NCBI GenBank assembly: GCA_003313425.1
Contig: NHZP01000065.1
Span: forward strand, 62,001-126,000
Direction of reading: 5' to 3'
Origin: Pseudopyrenochaeta lycopersici
Taxonomy: Eukaryota > Ascomycota > Dothideomycetes > Pleosporales > Pseudopyrenochaetaceae
Length of the DNA stretch: 64,000 nt
The notes beneath the pieces are model-generated. The model worked only from the letters and a program-made list of their open reading frames with translations, searched no databases and was not told the DNA's origin. Of this stretch, positions 54,770 to 64,000 are shown in pieces. The stretch's first letter is position 1, and every line of letters begins with the position of its first letter. The position numbers and the translations under genes are program-made.

Positions 54770-57700
54770 CACGATGTTGTACAACGACGCAGGAGTCACA
54801 CGAGTGACTGTTTTACTAGATAAACCAGCCAACTAGGAGTCGTGGTTCCAGCTACAACGAGAGAAAGCTGTCGTAGATAGCATTTAGAAGTACCACAACA
54901 TCTCAAAACCAAAGGATGAGCTACCAAAGCTTAGAGAACCAACTAGACCGTTACCTAGCGATATACAGCCAGGAGCGACAGAGATCAGCCAGCTAGACGC
55001 AGCTAAAAAGGCATTATACAGTGATCTCCTTCAAGACTAGAGATACGAAAGAGCAGAGTATATAAAACTCAAGCAGAAGGATAGTAAGCTCCTTCTTAAC
55101 ATCAGCCGTACAATTACTACTCAACACCTTTACCTTATTAGTAGAAAAGATAAGGCGTACGATCAACTAGTCACTCTCAAGAAGCAGTTTGCGCTAACAG
55201 CTGCCTCACGAAGCAGAGAGCTGACTGTCAAATATCAAGCTCTACAGGACGGTCCTCAGAGTCAAGATCTTAAGCAATGGCTTAACGACTAGATTCACAT
55301 TACCAACTAAGGCGGGGAGGCAGGTCTCCCTAAAACAACAGGTTATCAAGCTTAAGAGGATTTCCTAACATCTATTAGGACGATTGCCCCTAAATAGGCC
55401 GCGTCGTCACACCATAACCTCATCAAAAAGGAGACCTTAGACAAGACAAATAAGATTCAACCTCTAGCAGACTATATAGCTCAGTTTAGGGTCTATTATC
55501 AACAAATTAGGCCTAGTGCAACATCGCTTAGCACGTTTGCAACACTCAGTGTTTCAAACAGAACAGACCAGAAGGAGCAGAGATCATCAAAATCAGCTCA
55601 TAAGCCAGAATGTCTCTGCGGAGGCATACATTAGTATAGGGAGTGCTAGTACCTGTTTCCAGATCATCCAAAGAGACCAGAGAGCTTTCAACCTATTAAA
55701 GCTGTACAGGATAGGATAGCTAAGGCCTTAAAGAACCCAGAGCAGGTTAAAAGGATCAACAAGCTCCTCGCTCGTTACAGCAAGAAAATTAAGGGCGTAG
55801 ATGAGCCAATAAGCCTTAACAGTGGAAAGGAGAGCCAAGGGGGCAGTTTTGCGACCTACAGCTCCTTCTCCGTCACTCAGGTGCAACCAAAAACGCTGCC
55901 AACAATCATTAATCGATAGATCCTTAACCCAGGCTCAAACATCTATATATGCAATTTAAGGAGGTTTAGCTAGCGAGAGACAAGGCAGGCTACAGCCCAG
56001 GAAACAGTACTTACAGGAGACTCAATTCTAGCAATACAGGCCTAGGGAGAGGTCGTATTCAAGGTCAATCGACCGTCTAGAATAAGTCAGATTAAGCTAA
56101 CTAATGTGGCCCTTATAGAAGGCTTCTTTACAAACGTTGTAAGCCTCTTAAGATGCCGAGAAATAGGCATTCAGTTCAACTCAGGACGAGATGTCATATA
56201 CAAGCAGCATCCGTCAAACGTCACATGCCTACTTAGGTATAGAGAAGGACACTAGATCGTTGATGCTGACGAGAACAATCGTCCAGCACTGAGTAGCTTC
56301 GCAACAGCTCTTCGAGGAGCGTACAAGGTCTCACGGGAAGATCGACGTCCAATTGCCGCATCTCATGTTAAAGCTCATGAGATGTTTGCACAGGCGAGCA
56401 AGGAGGCAATTAATCACTTAAATGCGAACGTACGAGGAATCAACCTTAAGCAAGGAGCTCGAGCACCACAGCTGCGAGAATGCGAGACCTGCATTAAGTC
56501 AAAGTCGACAGCTTAGGTCAGCAGGCGTCAATCAGACGATCGAGCTACAAGGCCTTTCTATAGGATTGTAGTTGATCTCGTACAGCTGATCCTAACAGGA
56601 GAAACGTGCTATAACGGAGATCGTTACCTCCTGCATGCTGTATGCGAGTTCTCAAGGTAGCATAAGGCGACGACTCTTACTAATAAAACACTACCTGTCG
56701 TGATAGCAGCGTTGCGAGCGCTGATAAACAAGATTGAACGCTAGCATAGACATACTGTCGTTATCCTTAAGGTTGACGGCGATCGCGGGTACGGCTTACA
56801 GCTCTATAAGATTGCGAGGCAGGCTGGCCTTAAGGTTAAGCTTCAAGCCCCTAACACGCCTAAACAGCTAGGAGCCGCAGAGCAAGCAGGGAACGTAATC
56901 ATGACAAGAGCAAGATCCCTTCGAATCAAGGCAGGACTGCCAAAGTCGCTGTCAAATGAGCTAGCAGTTACAGCAGCTCGAATCGTCAATGTCACGCCTA
57001 CCAAGTTAATCGCATAGAAGACGCCATATGAGCTAGTCTATAGCAGGCAGCCTTCAGTTGCCCACTTCTTACAGATAGGCTGCAAAGCCTATGTCCTAAA
57101 TAAGAAGCTAAAGAAAGCAGATAAGCTTAAGTCTCGTACATTCATAGGATACCTCACAGGGTACGACTCAACGAATATCTTCCGCATCTAGCTGCCAAAG
57201 AAGAGCCAGGTAATACGCGTGAGAGACGTAATATTTCAGAAGAACAGCCTTTTTAACGACCACAAGAAAGCTGAGAGAGAAGCTATCGTACGAGAAGATA
57301 TTGACTATCTCAACATACCTCAGGTACAGGAGATAGAGGCTAATCAAGAGATACTGCAGAACCAGATGCACCAGCTTAACGATGAGACAGCTCGTTCTAC
57401 AGAGATAGCTAAAAACAACACAGTGGCAGAGTTCCATAAGGACTGGGGCTTTCTACCAACACCAGAACCATCAGATCATAGTACTGCACCACCTCAACAG
57501 GAGGCAGGCGACGATGGAGAACCAGACCAAGCTACAGAGCTAGTAGAACAGGTCAGTGCTGAAGATCAAGGCACTAAGGAACAGGTTCAAGAACAGCTGC
57601 TTAATAAGCTGCAGACACATCATAAGGATGACACGTCTACAGTCACAAGTAGGCCAGATAGACCACTTAGGCCAGCTGCAACAGGCAGGCGAGGCCGACC

Positions 57701-59640
57701 ACAAAAGCTACCATCTAAGTAGCCTAGAGGATAGAGCAATACAGACGACTATGTACCTAATCATCAGCAGAACAATGCACCAAAGATAGCTGATCCTGCT
57801 GTTAGAAGTAGTAGCAACATTGTAGAAGGGAAGAGAGCTAGGAGGCTAGCTAACCAGGCCCTAGCTACATACTACAGAGCATTCGCAGTAGCATTAAATC
57901 CAACAGCTCCTTTAAAGCTCGCAGGTAAGATGCCTAGGTCAAGGCTACATCGTAACTAACTACCAGAGCCGCCAAAGCGATAGAAGGAAGTAAAAGATCA
58001 TCCATTCAGTGCTGAGTTTAGAGAGGCAGCACGAGCAGAGCTTAACAGCTGCTAGTCAAAAGATTGCTTCAAGCGTACGGAGGTCACTGCAACAACAGCA
58101 GATGCTGAGGTTCTACCCCTAATATAGGTGTTCTCATACAAGTTCGACGAAGACGGGTACCTATACAAGTTTAAGGCGCGTATATGCGTACGAGGAGACC
58201 TGCAGGAGGCATAGGGTGAGACGTATACTGCAACGTTAGCTATTAAGATCTTTCGATCTCTTATAGCACTAGCAGCAGCATTTAACCTAAAGATATTTCA
58301 GTTCGACGCCCTAAACGCCTTTCTTAACGCTTAACTACCACGCAAGATATACTATCGTACGCCTAAAGGGTTCACAAACAAGTTTAGCGAGCTTCTTAAG
58401 CTTCAGCGAGCGCTCTATGGCCTCAAGGAAGCACCACTACTATAGTACCAGGAGCTCTCATCAACCTTAAAGAAGCTTAGGTTGAGGCCTGTGCCAGGAG
58501 CACCGTGCCTATACACAAACGACCGTCTAATCGTCTTTTTCTATGTGGACGATATCGTCGTCCTCGTCCATCCGCTCAATATAAGCTACTACCAAACGTT
58601 CAAGCAACAGATGCTTAGAACGTACAAGATCCGTGAGCTAGGCGAGCTGAAGTAGTTCCTCAGCATACGTGTAATCCGCAAGGAGCTTACTCAATCAATC
58701 TACCTAGTACAGGACTCATTTATCGACAAGATCGCAGTAAAGTTTACCCTAAGGTCTAGCGTAAGATGCCCGGACGTACCCCTAAGGGACAACGTCCTCC
58801 TACCTTCAACAGAGGATTCAAGTGCTGCTCGAACACAAAGGTATCAGCAACTAGTTAGCTCACTAGCGTATATCTCAACCTCGACGCGACCAGACGTCGC
58901 AAGAGCGCACTCAATCCTTGCACGCCACCTACAGAATCCAGGGCAAAAGCACCTGCACGCTGCCAACTATGTGTAGAGATACCTAATAGGCACAAAGCAC
59001 CTAGCTATTCAAGCGTCAGGGGACATCCAGCACAGCATAACTAGCATCACATCGCCAGCTCAGCAGGAGCTAGACCAAGAACCTCTCTTTTATAGTGCAT
59101 CAGATGCGGCCTTCGCAGATGAGCCTGAAACTCGCCAAAGCTCTCAAGGCTACATCTTTAAACTATATGGACTGCCTATCGACTAGAAGGCAACAGTCCA
59201 ACAATCAGTCACAAAATCAACTACTAAGGCTGAGCTACTATCTCTATCCCTTGCAGGATCAGAGATAGAATGGTGGCAACGCTTCTTTCAAGCTATTCAA
59301 TTTAACCCTGAGTTTACACCAGCACTGTAGTGTGATAACCAGCAGACTGTCTTAATTGTGACAAAGGCAGTTAACAAGCTTCAGACGAAGCTAAAGCATG
59401 TGGACGTACATCATCATTAGTTACGTCAGGAGGTAGCAGAAGGCAGACTACAGGTAGACTAGAAGGCTACTACAGAGATGCCAGCTAACGGCCTTACAAA
59501 GATCCTTAGTTGACAGAAGCACGCTGACTTCGTACGCCAGCTAGGACTAAGTGACCTATCAAGGATTCGAGAGGAATCAGAGAGTACTGCTCTCAGTCTG
59601 CAGGACCTGGGGGGGTGGTACTACCAACTACAGTAGAGGC
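54770..59640 (+). pseudogene. copia gag-pol with many TAG codons
   Basis: Gag lies roughly at 54800-55900. Integrase reads RIVVDLVQLIL near 56570-56600, VDGDRGYGLQLY near 56770 and QAPNTPKQLGAAEQAGN near 56840-56900. Reverse transcriptase reads KIFQFDALNAFLNA near 58290-58335, LQRALYGLKEAP near 58402-58435 and the intact active site FYVDDIVVLV near 58540-58570. RNase H reads SASDAAFADEP near 59095-59125 and TKAELLSLSLAGSEIEWWQR near 59225-59280. Many stops are TAG where Trp is expected (LL*YQEL, LK*FLS, HH*LRQ) and others TAG/TAA for Gln, so it cannot make an active protein. Confidence 0.85.
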
Positions 59641-59703
59641 AGATGCTTAAGGACCTTCATTTACAGCTTTCGTTGCTCTTCATTCACTCAAGCTGGGGGG
59701 GTG

Positions 59704-59826
59704 TGTTAGCCAACACGGTTAGCTCCTCACGTGCTCTGTTATATAAGCATCCACAGGGTATATAGTTCCCTTGTGTCTCATTTGATAGGAATCAACCTAG
59801 TTCCTCCTGCCTGCTGCCCGCCAACA
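59704..59826 (+). repeat. 3' LTR of the nested copia (54-60 kb)
   Basis: 123 bp partner of 54435-54557, preceded by the polypurine tract and followed by the TSD AAAGC. Confidence 0.95.
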
Positions 59827-60712
59827 AAAGCTAAGAACAACGCTAAGATAGTAGAAGCCCTTTAGTTAAGGCCTTAATGTAACTTTTAGCAGAGTACCTA
59901 TACTTTAGAGTATTAAAATCACGCTCTATTATAACTAGAGAACTTCTCTAAGTACACCTACGTTTATCTAACTATATTAAACCCTATACTATTTATAATA
60001 CCTTTTTACTATAGCTATAGGTTTAGAGTATTATTATCTTCTATTTCTCTTATAAATTTTAAAAAACCTACTCTTAGTTTTACTCTAAGCCCTTCTAAAC
60101 TAAGCATTTATTAGAGAACTTAAGCGTGCGCTAATACTACAGGAATTAAGAGTACTCCTTACAGAACTTAAGGCGCCTTAACGCATCCCTGCGATAGAGC
60201 TTAGGACGCTTTTTACAAAGAGATTTAGTAAGGCCTTATTTTTTAAGGTATTAGGATAGTGTGCTAGAGCTAGGCGGCTTTAAAGAGGTGCTATCTGGAT
60301 TTATAACTACTACTACTTTAGCTAGCTCTTTATACTTAATTTTTAGCTGCGCACGTGCTTTATAATAGATAATCTTCTTTTAATAAAGTAATAGTATAGG
60401 TAGCTAGCTGCTGCGAGGTTTATCTATAGTTATACCTGTTTAGTAATATTTCTTCCTAAGGTCGCGTATAGCGCGTTTACTCTAGCTATACGCGTTAGCA
60501 ACTTAAGCAACTGTAGAACTACTATGCAGCATCCTAATAATTTAATCTCGCTGCTAGACTATTAAATTAGGGCCTCTACGCGTATTTTAGTCTATTTCTT
60601 GTAAAATTTAGCGACGTGGTGGCATAGTTATAATACTTGAAAGTTAAGAAGGAGATGTTGTGAGGGAACGCGTCACAACTAGTGTGGCGGAAACTTTTGC
60701 GGGGTCACTGTA

Positions 60713-61518
60713 GCATCACCTTCAGAAGTTAACAAATACCAGCGTAAGATTGGTTCCTTACTATTTGCCGCTGTTACAACACGACCAGATATCGCCTTCG
60801 CAACATCGCGCCTTGCACGCTTCCTCGTTAACCCTGGCACGGAGCATTAGGAGGCTGCTGACAGAGTCCTGCTCTACCTTGTAGCGACAAAATTAAGAGC
60901 ACTCTAATTAGGAGGAGGTGACAAGCTTAAAGTAGCCAGCGGCGCATTATTTACTAATAATACAGTTAATAGAAAGAGTTTGCAAGGTTATGTGATTAAG
61001 CTATTTAGTAGTCTTATTACTTAGAGAGCAAGTAAACAGGACATAGTTACTACCTTAACAACTAAAGCAGAACTACTTGCACTCTCCTAAGTAGTAAAGG
61101 AAGCTATCTTTACTTCACGACTTCTTAAGGAGCTCTAGATATTATTACTAGAGTTAACTATTATAATTTAATGTGATAATACACAGATAATCTGACTTAT
61201 TACAGAAGAGATTGTAAAACTTTAAACTAAACTTCGACATATAGATATCTATAACTACTAGCTATAATAGGAAGTATTACTTGGACGAATTTAAGTTAAA
61301 TAGGTAGAGTCTTTGTAAATGCTAGCAGATAGACTTACTAAAGCGCTGCCCTTAAATAAATAGGAGAACTTTCTTATTAATTAGGACTAGTAAATAAGAA
61401 ACCGGCCTTTATAAAAGAGTTAAAATTTAAAGACATACAGACTTAAATAGAGAATCTAATAATTACATAAGATACAGGTTTGTGTCAGCTTAGAAGATCA
61501 CTCTAAGCTGAGGGGGTG
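60713..61518 (+). pseudogene. Right part of the copia relic (RT end and RNase H)
   Basis: The frame resumes as [20 protein letters not shown], then [17 protein letters not shown] and the RNase H region (FTNNTVNRKSLQGYVIKLF, ASKQDIVTTLTTKAELLAL). TAG/TAA stops are scattered. It ends with the polypurine tract GCTGAGGGGGTG at about 61507-61518, directly before the LTR. Confidence 0.85.
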
Positions 61519-61721
61519 TGTCAGATTGTTAGATACAAGGTGCGTGCCTGGAAAGAGTATGCTGGTAGATCTACAGTACAGCAGCGAGGGTACGCGATAC
61601 TGTATTGTAGTACAAAGCTGGGGTGTAACCACTTGGCACACACACTCCATAAAAGGAGAAAAATAGGCAACAAAATCAATGGATCATCGATTCTGACCAA
61701 CATTTTCATTAAATTCTGACA
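61519..61721 (+). repeat. 3' LTR of the copia relic
   Basis: 203 bp, begins TGTCAGATTGTTAGATACAA and ends AAATTCTGACA. Compared with the solo LTR at 44170 (TGTCAGATACAAGG), the start has an extra 8 bp that looks like a partial duplication of the LTR end. Confidence 0.8.
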
Positions 61722-62201
61722 AATATATACGAGTCGCCTATACTACTCTTGTTAGTCTAACTCTAGTCGGAATCTCGTATATGGAAATGTGATTCTTGAC
61801 AGGACATACCTAGGCTAAGTTACCCTATTTCTAAAAATATCATTGTCTACTTCGGCCTACTAGTACTAATAGTTCTGGTGTTAGAATTGATAAAGGATCT
61901 CTACTTTGTTAGTATGCTACCTAGTACCATCCTCATAATATTACTTAGTATAAAGCTAGAATGCCAGCATAAAAGGCTATAGTAGAGAACTAAAGTTACT
62001 TGTAGGGTTTTACTATGCACTACCGCCTTCGCCTGCATAGAATATAAAGTATAGGGCTAGATGCCTAATACTATTGTAGTAGAGTTGTAGGGGACGAGGA
62101 GGATGAATGTAGAGGGGTAGGCAATACCTAGCTACTATTATCCATATAGTCTCTACGTGCAACTATTATGGTGCAGGTCTATAGATAGTATAATGCTGCT
62201 A
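61722..62201. other. Spacer, no gene seen
   Basis: 480 bp of AT-rich sequence without recognisable coding or repeats. Confidence 0.4.
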
Positions 62202-64000
62202 GCGTGTCCCACAAGCGAGCGCCGCACCCCACCAAGTTTGAGCACCTCTACCATCGTACAGCTCAACCACAAATTTAAGTACTCTATAGATATTAATATG
62301 CAAGCTTAAGTAGCACCTATAGTATCGTTTTTACGCGTGCGCGAGTTATGTCTAGTCTCTCTACACCTTTTACAGCGCGATAGAGCCTGGCCCGCTAAGG
62401 CCTGATTGCTCCCTACTTTGACGCATTTCACGTCTAATCTGTTAATTAGCCTCTTGTTAAGTAGCTATATCCTCTCTAACTCCCTTTGTTAAGACTCCTC
62501 CCTTCTGAATCTACTTTCTCTTGCGCTGCTTTCGCCAAGTTGCTGCCTCATTAGCCTTCTTAAGGATATTAATCCTGCCCTCTATAAGCTTAGCTTTATA
62601 TGCCCCTACTATAGCCCCCTTTGTAAACTGATTAAGCGCCTCAATAATTGAGGCTGGTGATAAGCTCTTACGCCGTCGAACGCGATTGCTAATTAGAGTC
62701 GATTGAGCCTCAAACTCACGTGGGTTCCTTGGTGTTTGAGGCTCCCAGAGAGCTCCTTGCTGAGCTCCTTGCTGAGCTGCTGGTGATGGCGTACGCAGCT
62801 GGACATCTAGCCTTGACAAGACAACGTCTGGCTGGAGAGGGACAAGGCCTGCTCCTCGAAATGCTGAGCGTATATTGACTGAAGTGAAAGCTTGATTAAA
62901 GGCTGCTTTAAAGGTAGGTAGAAATTCAAGCTCAGTGATGTGGTTGATGTGGGCCTTGATCAAGCTCTCTATCTGATGGCTGTACGCCTTCTTGAGTGGA
63001 GAGAAGCAGCTAACGTTAAGAGGCTGCAGCAGATGAGATGAGTGAGGTGGCATGCAGAGGGTATAGATGTTGCTCTCTCTGCAGATCTCTTTAAACTCAA
63101 GAGAGTGATGGCTCTCATGGCTATCAAGGATAAGCAGCCGACGCGCGCTTACTACTCTTGTCTTTGTATGAGTATTAAAGTGCTTTAGCCACGCTACTCT
63201 AAGCTGATTAGTTGTCCAGCCGTTGTCACTAACTGAGATAGCCCAGTCGCGTGGGATAGCATTTTCCTGGTACCAGGCACGATGGTGATGCTGGCCAGCA
63301 AAGATTAGGAAGGGTGGGATTGCCCAGCCAGCAGCGTTAATGCTTTGAATCAACGTTACCCACTCGCGGTTGCCTGGCTGGATAGCCTTTAGCCGCCCTC
63401 TCCTCTTTAACCCTGTTACGACTAGCTGAGTTGTTATCTTGCCTATCATGAAGCTAGCTTCGTTAAAGTTAAAAGTATCCTTATCTAGTATGCCGTACTT
63501 TACCTTTGTCTCCTCTACTCGCTTAAACTAGCTATTAACTAACTTTAGATTCTTACATAGAGCTCTCTGCCTATTATATGCTTAGGTAAAGCGCGTTGTA
63601 AGACTGTCTGTACGCTTAACAAAGTTAGATAGCTAATTTATCCTAACTAGACCTCTACTACGCGTTGATAGCAGCTTATTAGCTATATCACGTATAGCTG
63701 CGTACGTAGGCGGAAATCTACGTTAATCTAGATTAAGTATATAATTAACTATCGCCTCCTCTTCTAGCTAGGTGAGCTTCCTTAAGTTGGGCCGGCAATC
63801 GCGTCGAGTAGTAGTCCCAGCGCGTCAGCAACAGATTGTTCTTGCAGACACGTTAAAGACTGCTGCAGCGGGCTGGTTGCCATTAATTTGATGCGCATAA
63901 TTAGCTAAGATAGCAAGCTGGATATCTGATTTGTTTGAAGGCATTTGAAGAGCGTGGTGTTGAGCTATTGTACGTTGAGATAAGAGAGGTGCTCAAGCTT
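62202..64000 (-). mobile_element. pogo-like DNA transposon C, cut by window end
   Basis: The sequence AAGTTTGAGCACCTCT near 62250 on the left is inverted at the last bases of the window (AGAGGTGCTCAAGCTT), with further matching to GTACA..GCTCAACCAC. The outer edge on the left is inferred from a TA at 62200-62201; the right terminus lies beyond the window. Confidence 0.75.
62511..63944 (-). pseudogene. pogo-like transposase C (DDE_1), nearly intact C-terminal two thirds
   Basis: The 477-codon frame starts MPSNKSDIQLAILANYAHQ (ATG at 63944). The N-terminal helix-turn-helix/CENP-B part has six or so stops. From 63449 on it is open for 312 codons. The catalytic core shows [30 protein letters not shown] and [20 protein letters not shown], with two of the acidic residues visible (SDN, LILD). 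In relatives the last block reads LQPLDV; here Asp is Asn (a G-to-A change), so a catalytic-region Asp is lost. It has the highest coding quality of the three pogo copies and little RIP in its 3' half. Confidence 0.85.

Larger units (their letters stand above)
54435..59826 (+). mobile_element. Ty1/copia element nested in the Tc1/mariner
   Basis: Two 123-bp LTRs (54435-54557 and 59704-59826) differ at one position and are flanked by a perfect 5-bp duplication AAAGC (54430-54434 and 59827-59831). A polypurine tract GCTGGGGGGGTG precedes the 3' LTR, so the element is on the plus strand. Nearly identical LTRs make it the youngest insertion in this nest. It is less AT-rich than its host but has many stops. 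Confidence 0.95.
54082..60625 (-). pseudogene. Tc1/mariner transposase, split and RIP-disrupted
   Basis: Coding starts at about 60625 (MPPRR) with a helix-turn-helix region (RDQIIRMLHSSSTVAQVANA near 60570-60510) and continues to 59827. After the copia insertion it resumes at 54434 with LFMQDNARIHIAAATRKFL, then LLNLNLIKHLQQYLKKHIY, which correspond to the QDNAPIH and PDLNPIE(N/H)LW blocks with the third acidic residue (Glu) changed. It ends at the TAA at 54082-54084. Pro-to-Leu, Glu-to-Lys and stop changes are all transitions. Confidence 0.85.
53962..60710 (-). mobile_element. Tc1/mariner-like transposon, split by a copia element
   Basis: The inverted ends CAGTGACCCCGCAAAAGTTT (left) and its reverse complement (right, ending GGGGTCACTG at 60710) are flanked by TA on both sides (53960-53961 and 60711-60712). 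Without the nested copia it is about 1.35 kb, normal for the group. It is very AT-rich through RIP and sits inside an older copia copy. Confidence 0.92.

Noticed and set aside
54770..59640. Reassignment of UAG to Trp or Gln
   Set aside because: Neighbouring genes use normal stops, TAG replaces both Trp and Gln only inside repeats, and RIP explains it.
1..64000. CRISPR array, bacterial operon signals, rRNA or tRNA genes
   Set aside because: None seen; the organism is a fungus and no cloverleaf or rRNA segment was recognised by eye.

Overview
The window looks like a chromosome segment of a filamentous ascomycete (Pezizomycotina, possibly a Dothideomycete). Genes carry short GT-AG introns of about 47-93 bp and include a fungal Zn2Cys6 regulator. 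The transposons show the marks of repeat-induced point mutation (RIP): LTR pairs that differ by C-to-T/G-to-A changes, a great excess of TA dinucleotides, and reading frames broken almost only where CAA, CAG or TGG became stop codons. I ran no searches, so family names rest on motifs I could read. Layout: (1) 1-22.7 kb is an AT-rich, RIP-destroyed block. A Ty3/gypsy chromovirus (241-7279, minus, TSD TTTAC) and a second gypsy element (7617-21111, plus, TSD GTAAC) both sit in one older coding relic. The second gypsy has a Ty1/copia element (15689-21027, minus, TSD TGCCC) inside its 3' LTR. A 473-bp hAT-like MITE with an 8-bp TSD follows at 21.7-22.2 kb. (2) 23.0-43.9 kb is a gene-bearing island of normal composition: two MITEs, a cis-CaaD-like tautomerase, an NAD(P)-dependent ketoreductase, a frameshifted beta-lactamase-fold serine hydrolase, a patch of transposon relics (27.7-31.2 kb), a toxD-type oxidoreductase, a Zn2Cys6 regulator, a flavin reductase, an NtaA/DszA-type FMN-dependent monooxygenase, an isocitrate lyase/PEP mutase family lyase, an SDR and a cupin. 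(3) 44-64 kb is a second transposon block: a solo LTR with TSD ACAGT, three pogo-like elements each with its own TIRs, a RIP-killed SDR pseudogene, and a three-level nest in which a copia element (54435-59826, TSD AAAGC) sits inside a Tc1/mariner element (53962-60710, TA target), itself inside an older copia relic ending in an LTR at 61721. How the genes may work together: the flavin reductase would supply reduced FMN to the monooxygenase, and the lyase, SDR, cupin, oxidoreductases, tautomerase and hydrolase would process the product. No polyketide synthase, NRPS, terpene synthase, P450 or transporter is visible, so I read the island as a candidate catabolic or tailoring cluster, not a classical biosynthetic one. 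Its substrate is unknown. Four copies of the palindromic word TCCGYGGA lie only in the promoters of the flavin reductase, the monooxygenase/lyase pair and the SDR/cupin pair, which suggests co-regulation, possibly by the cluster's own Zn2Cys6 protein.
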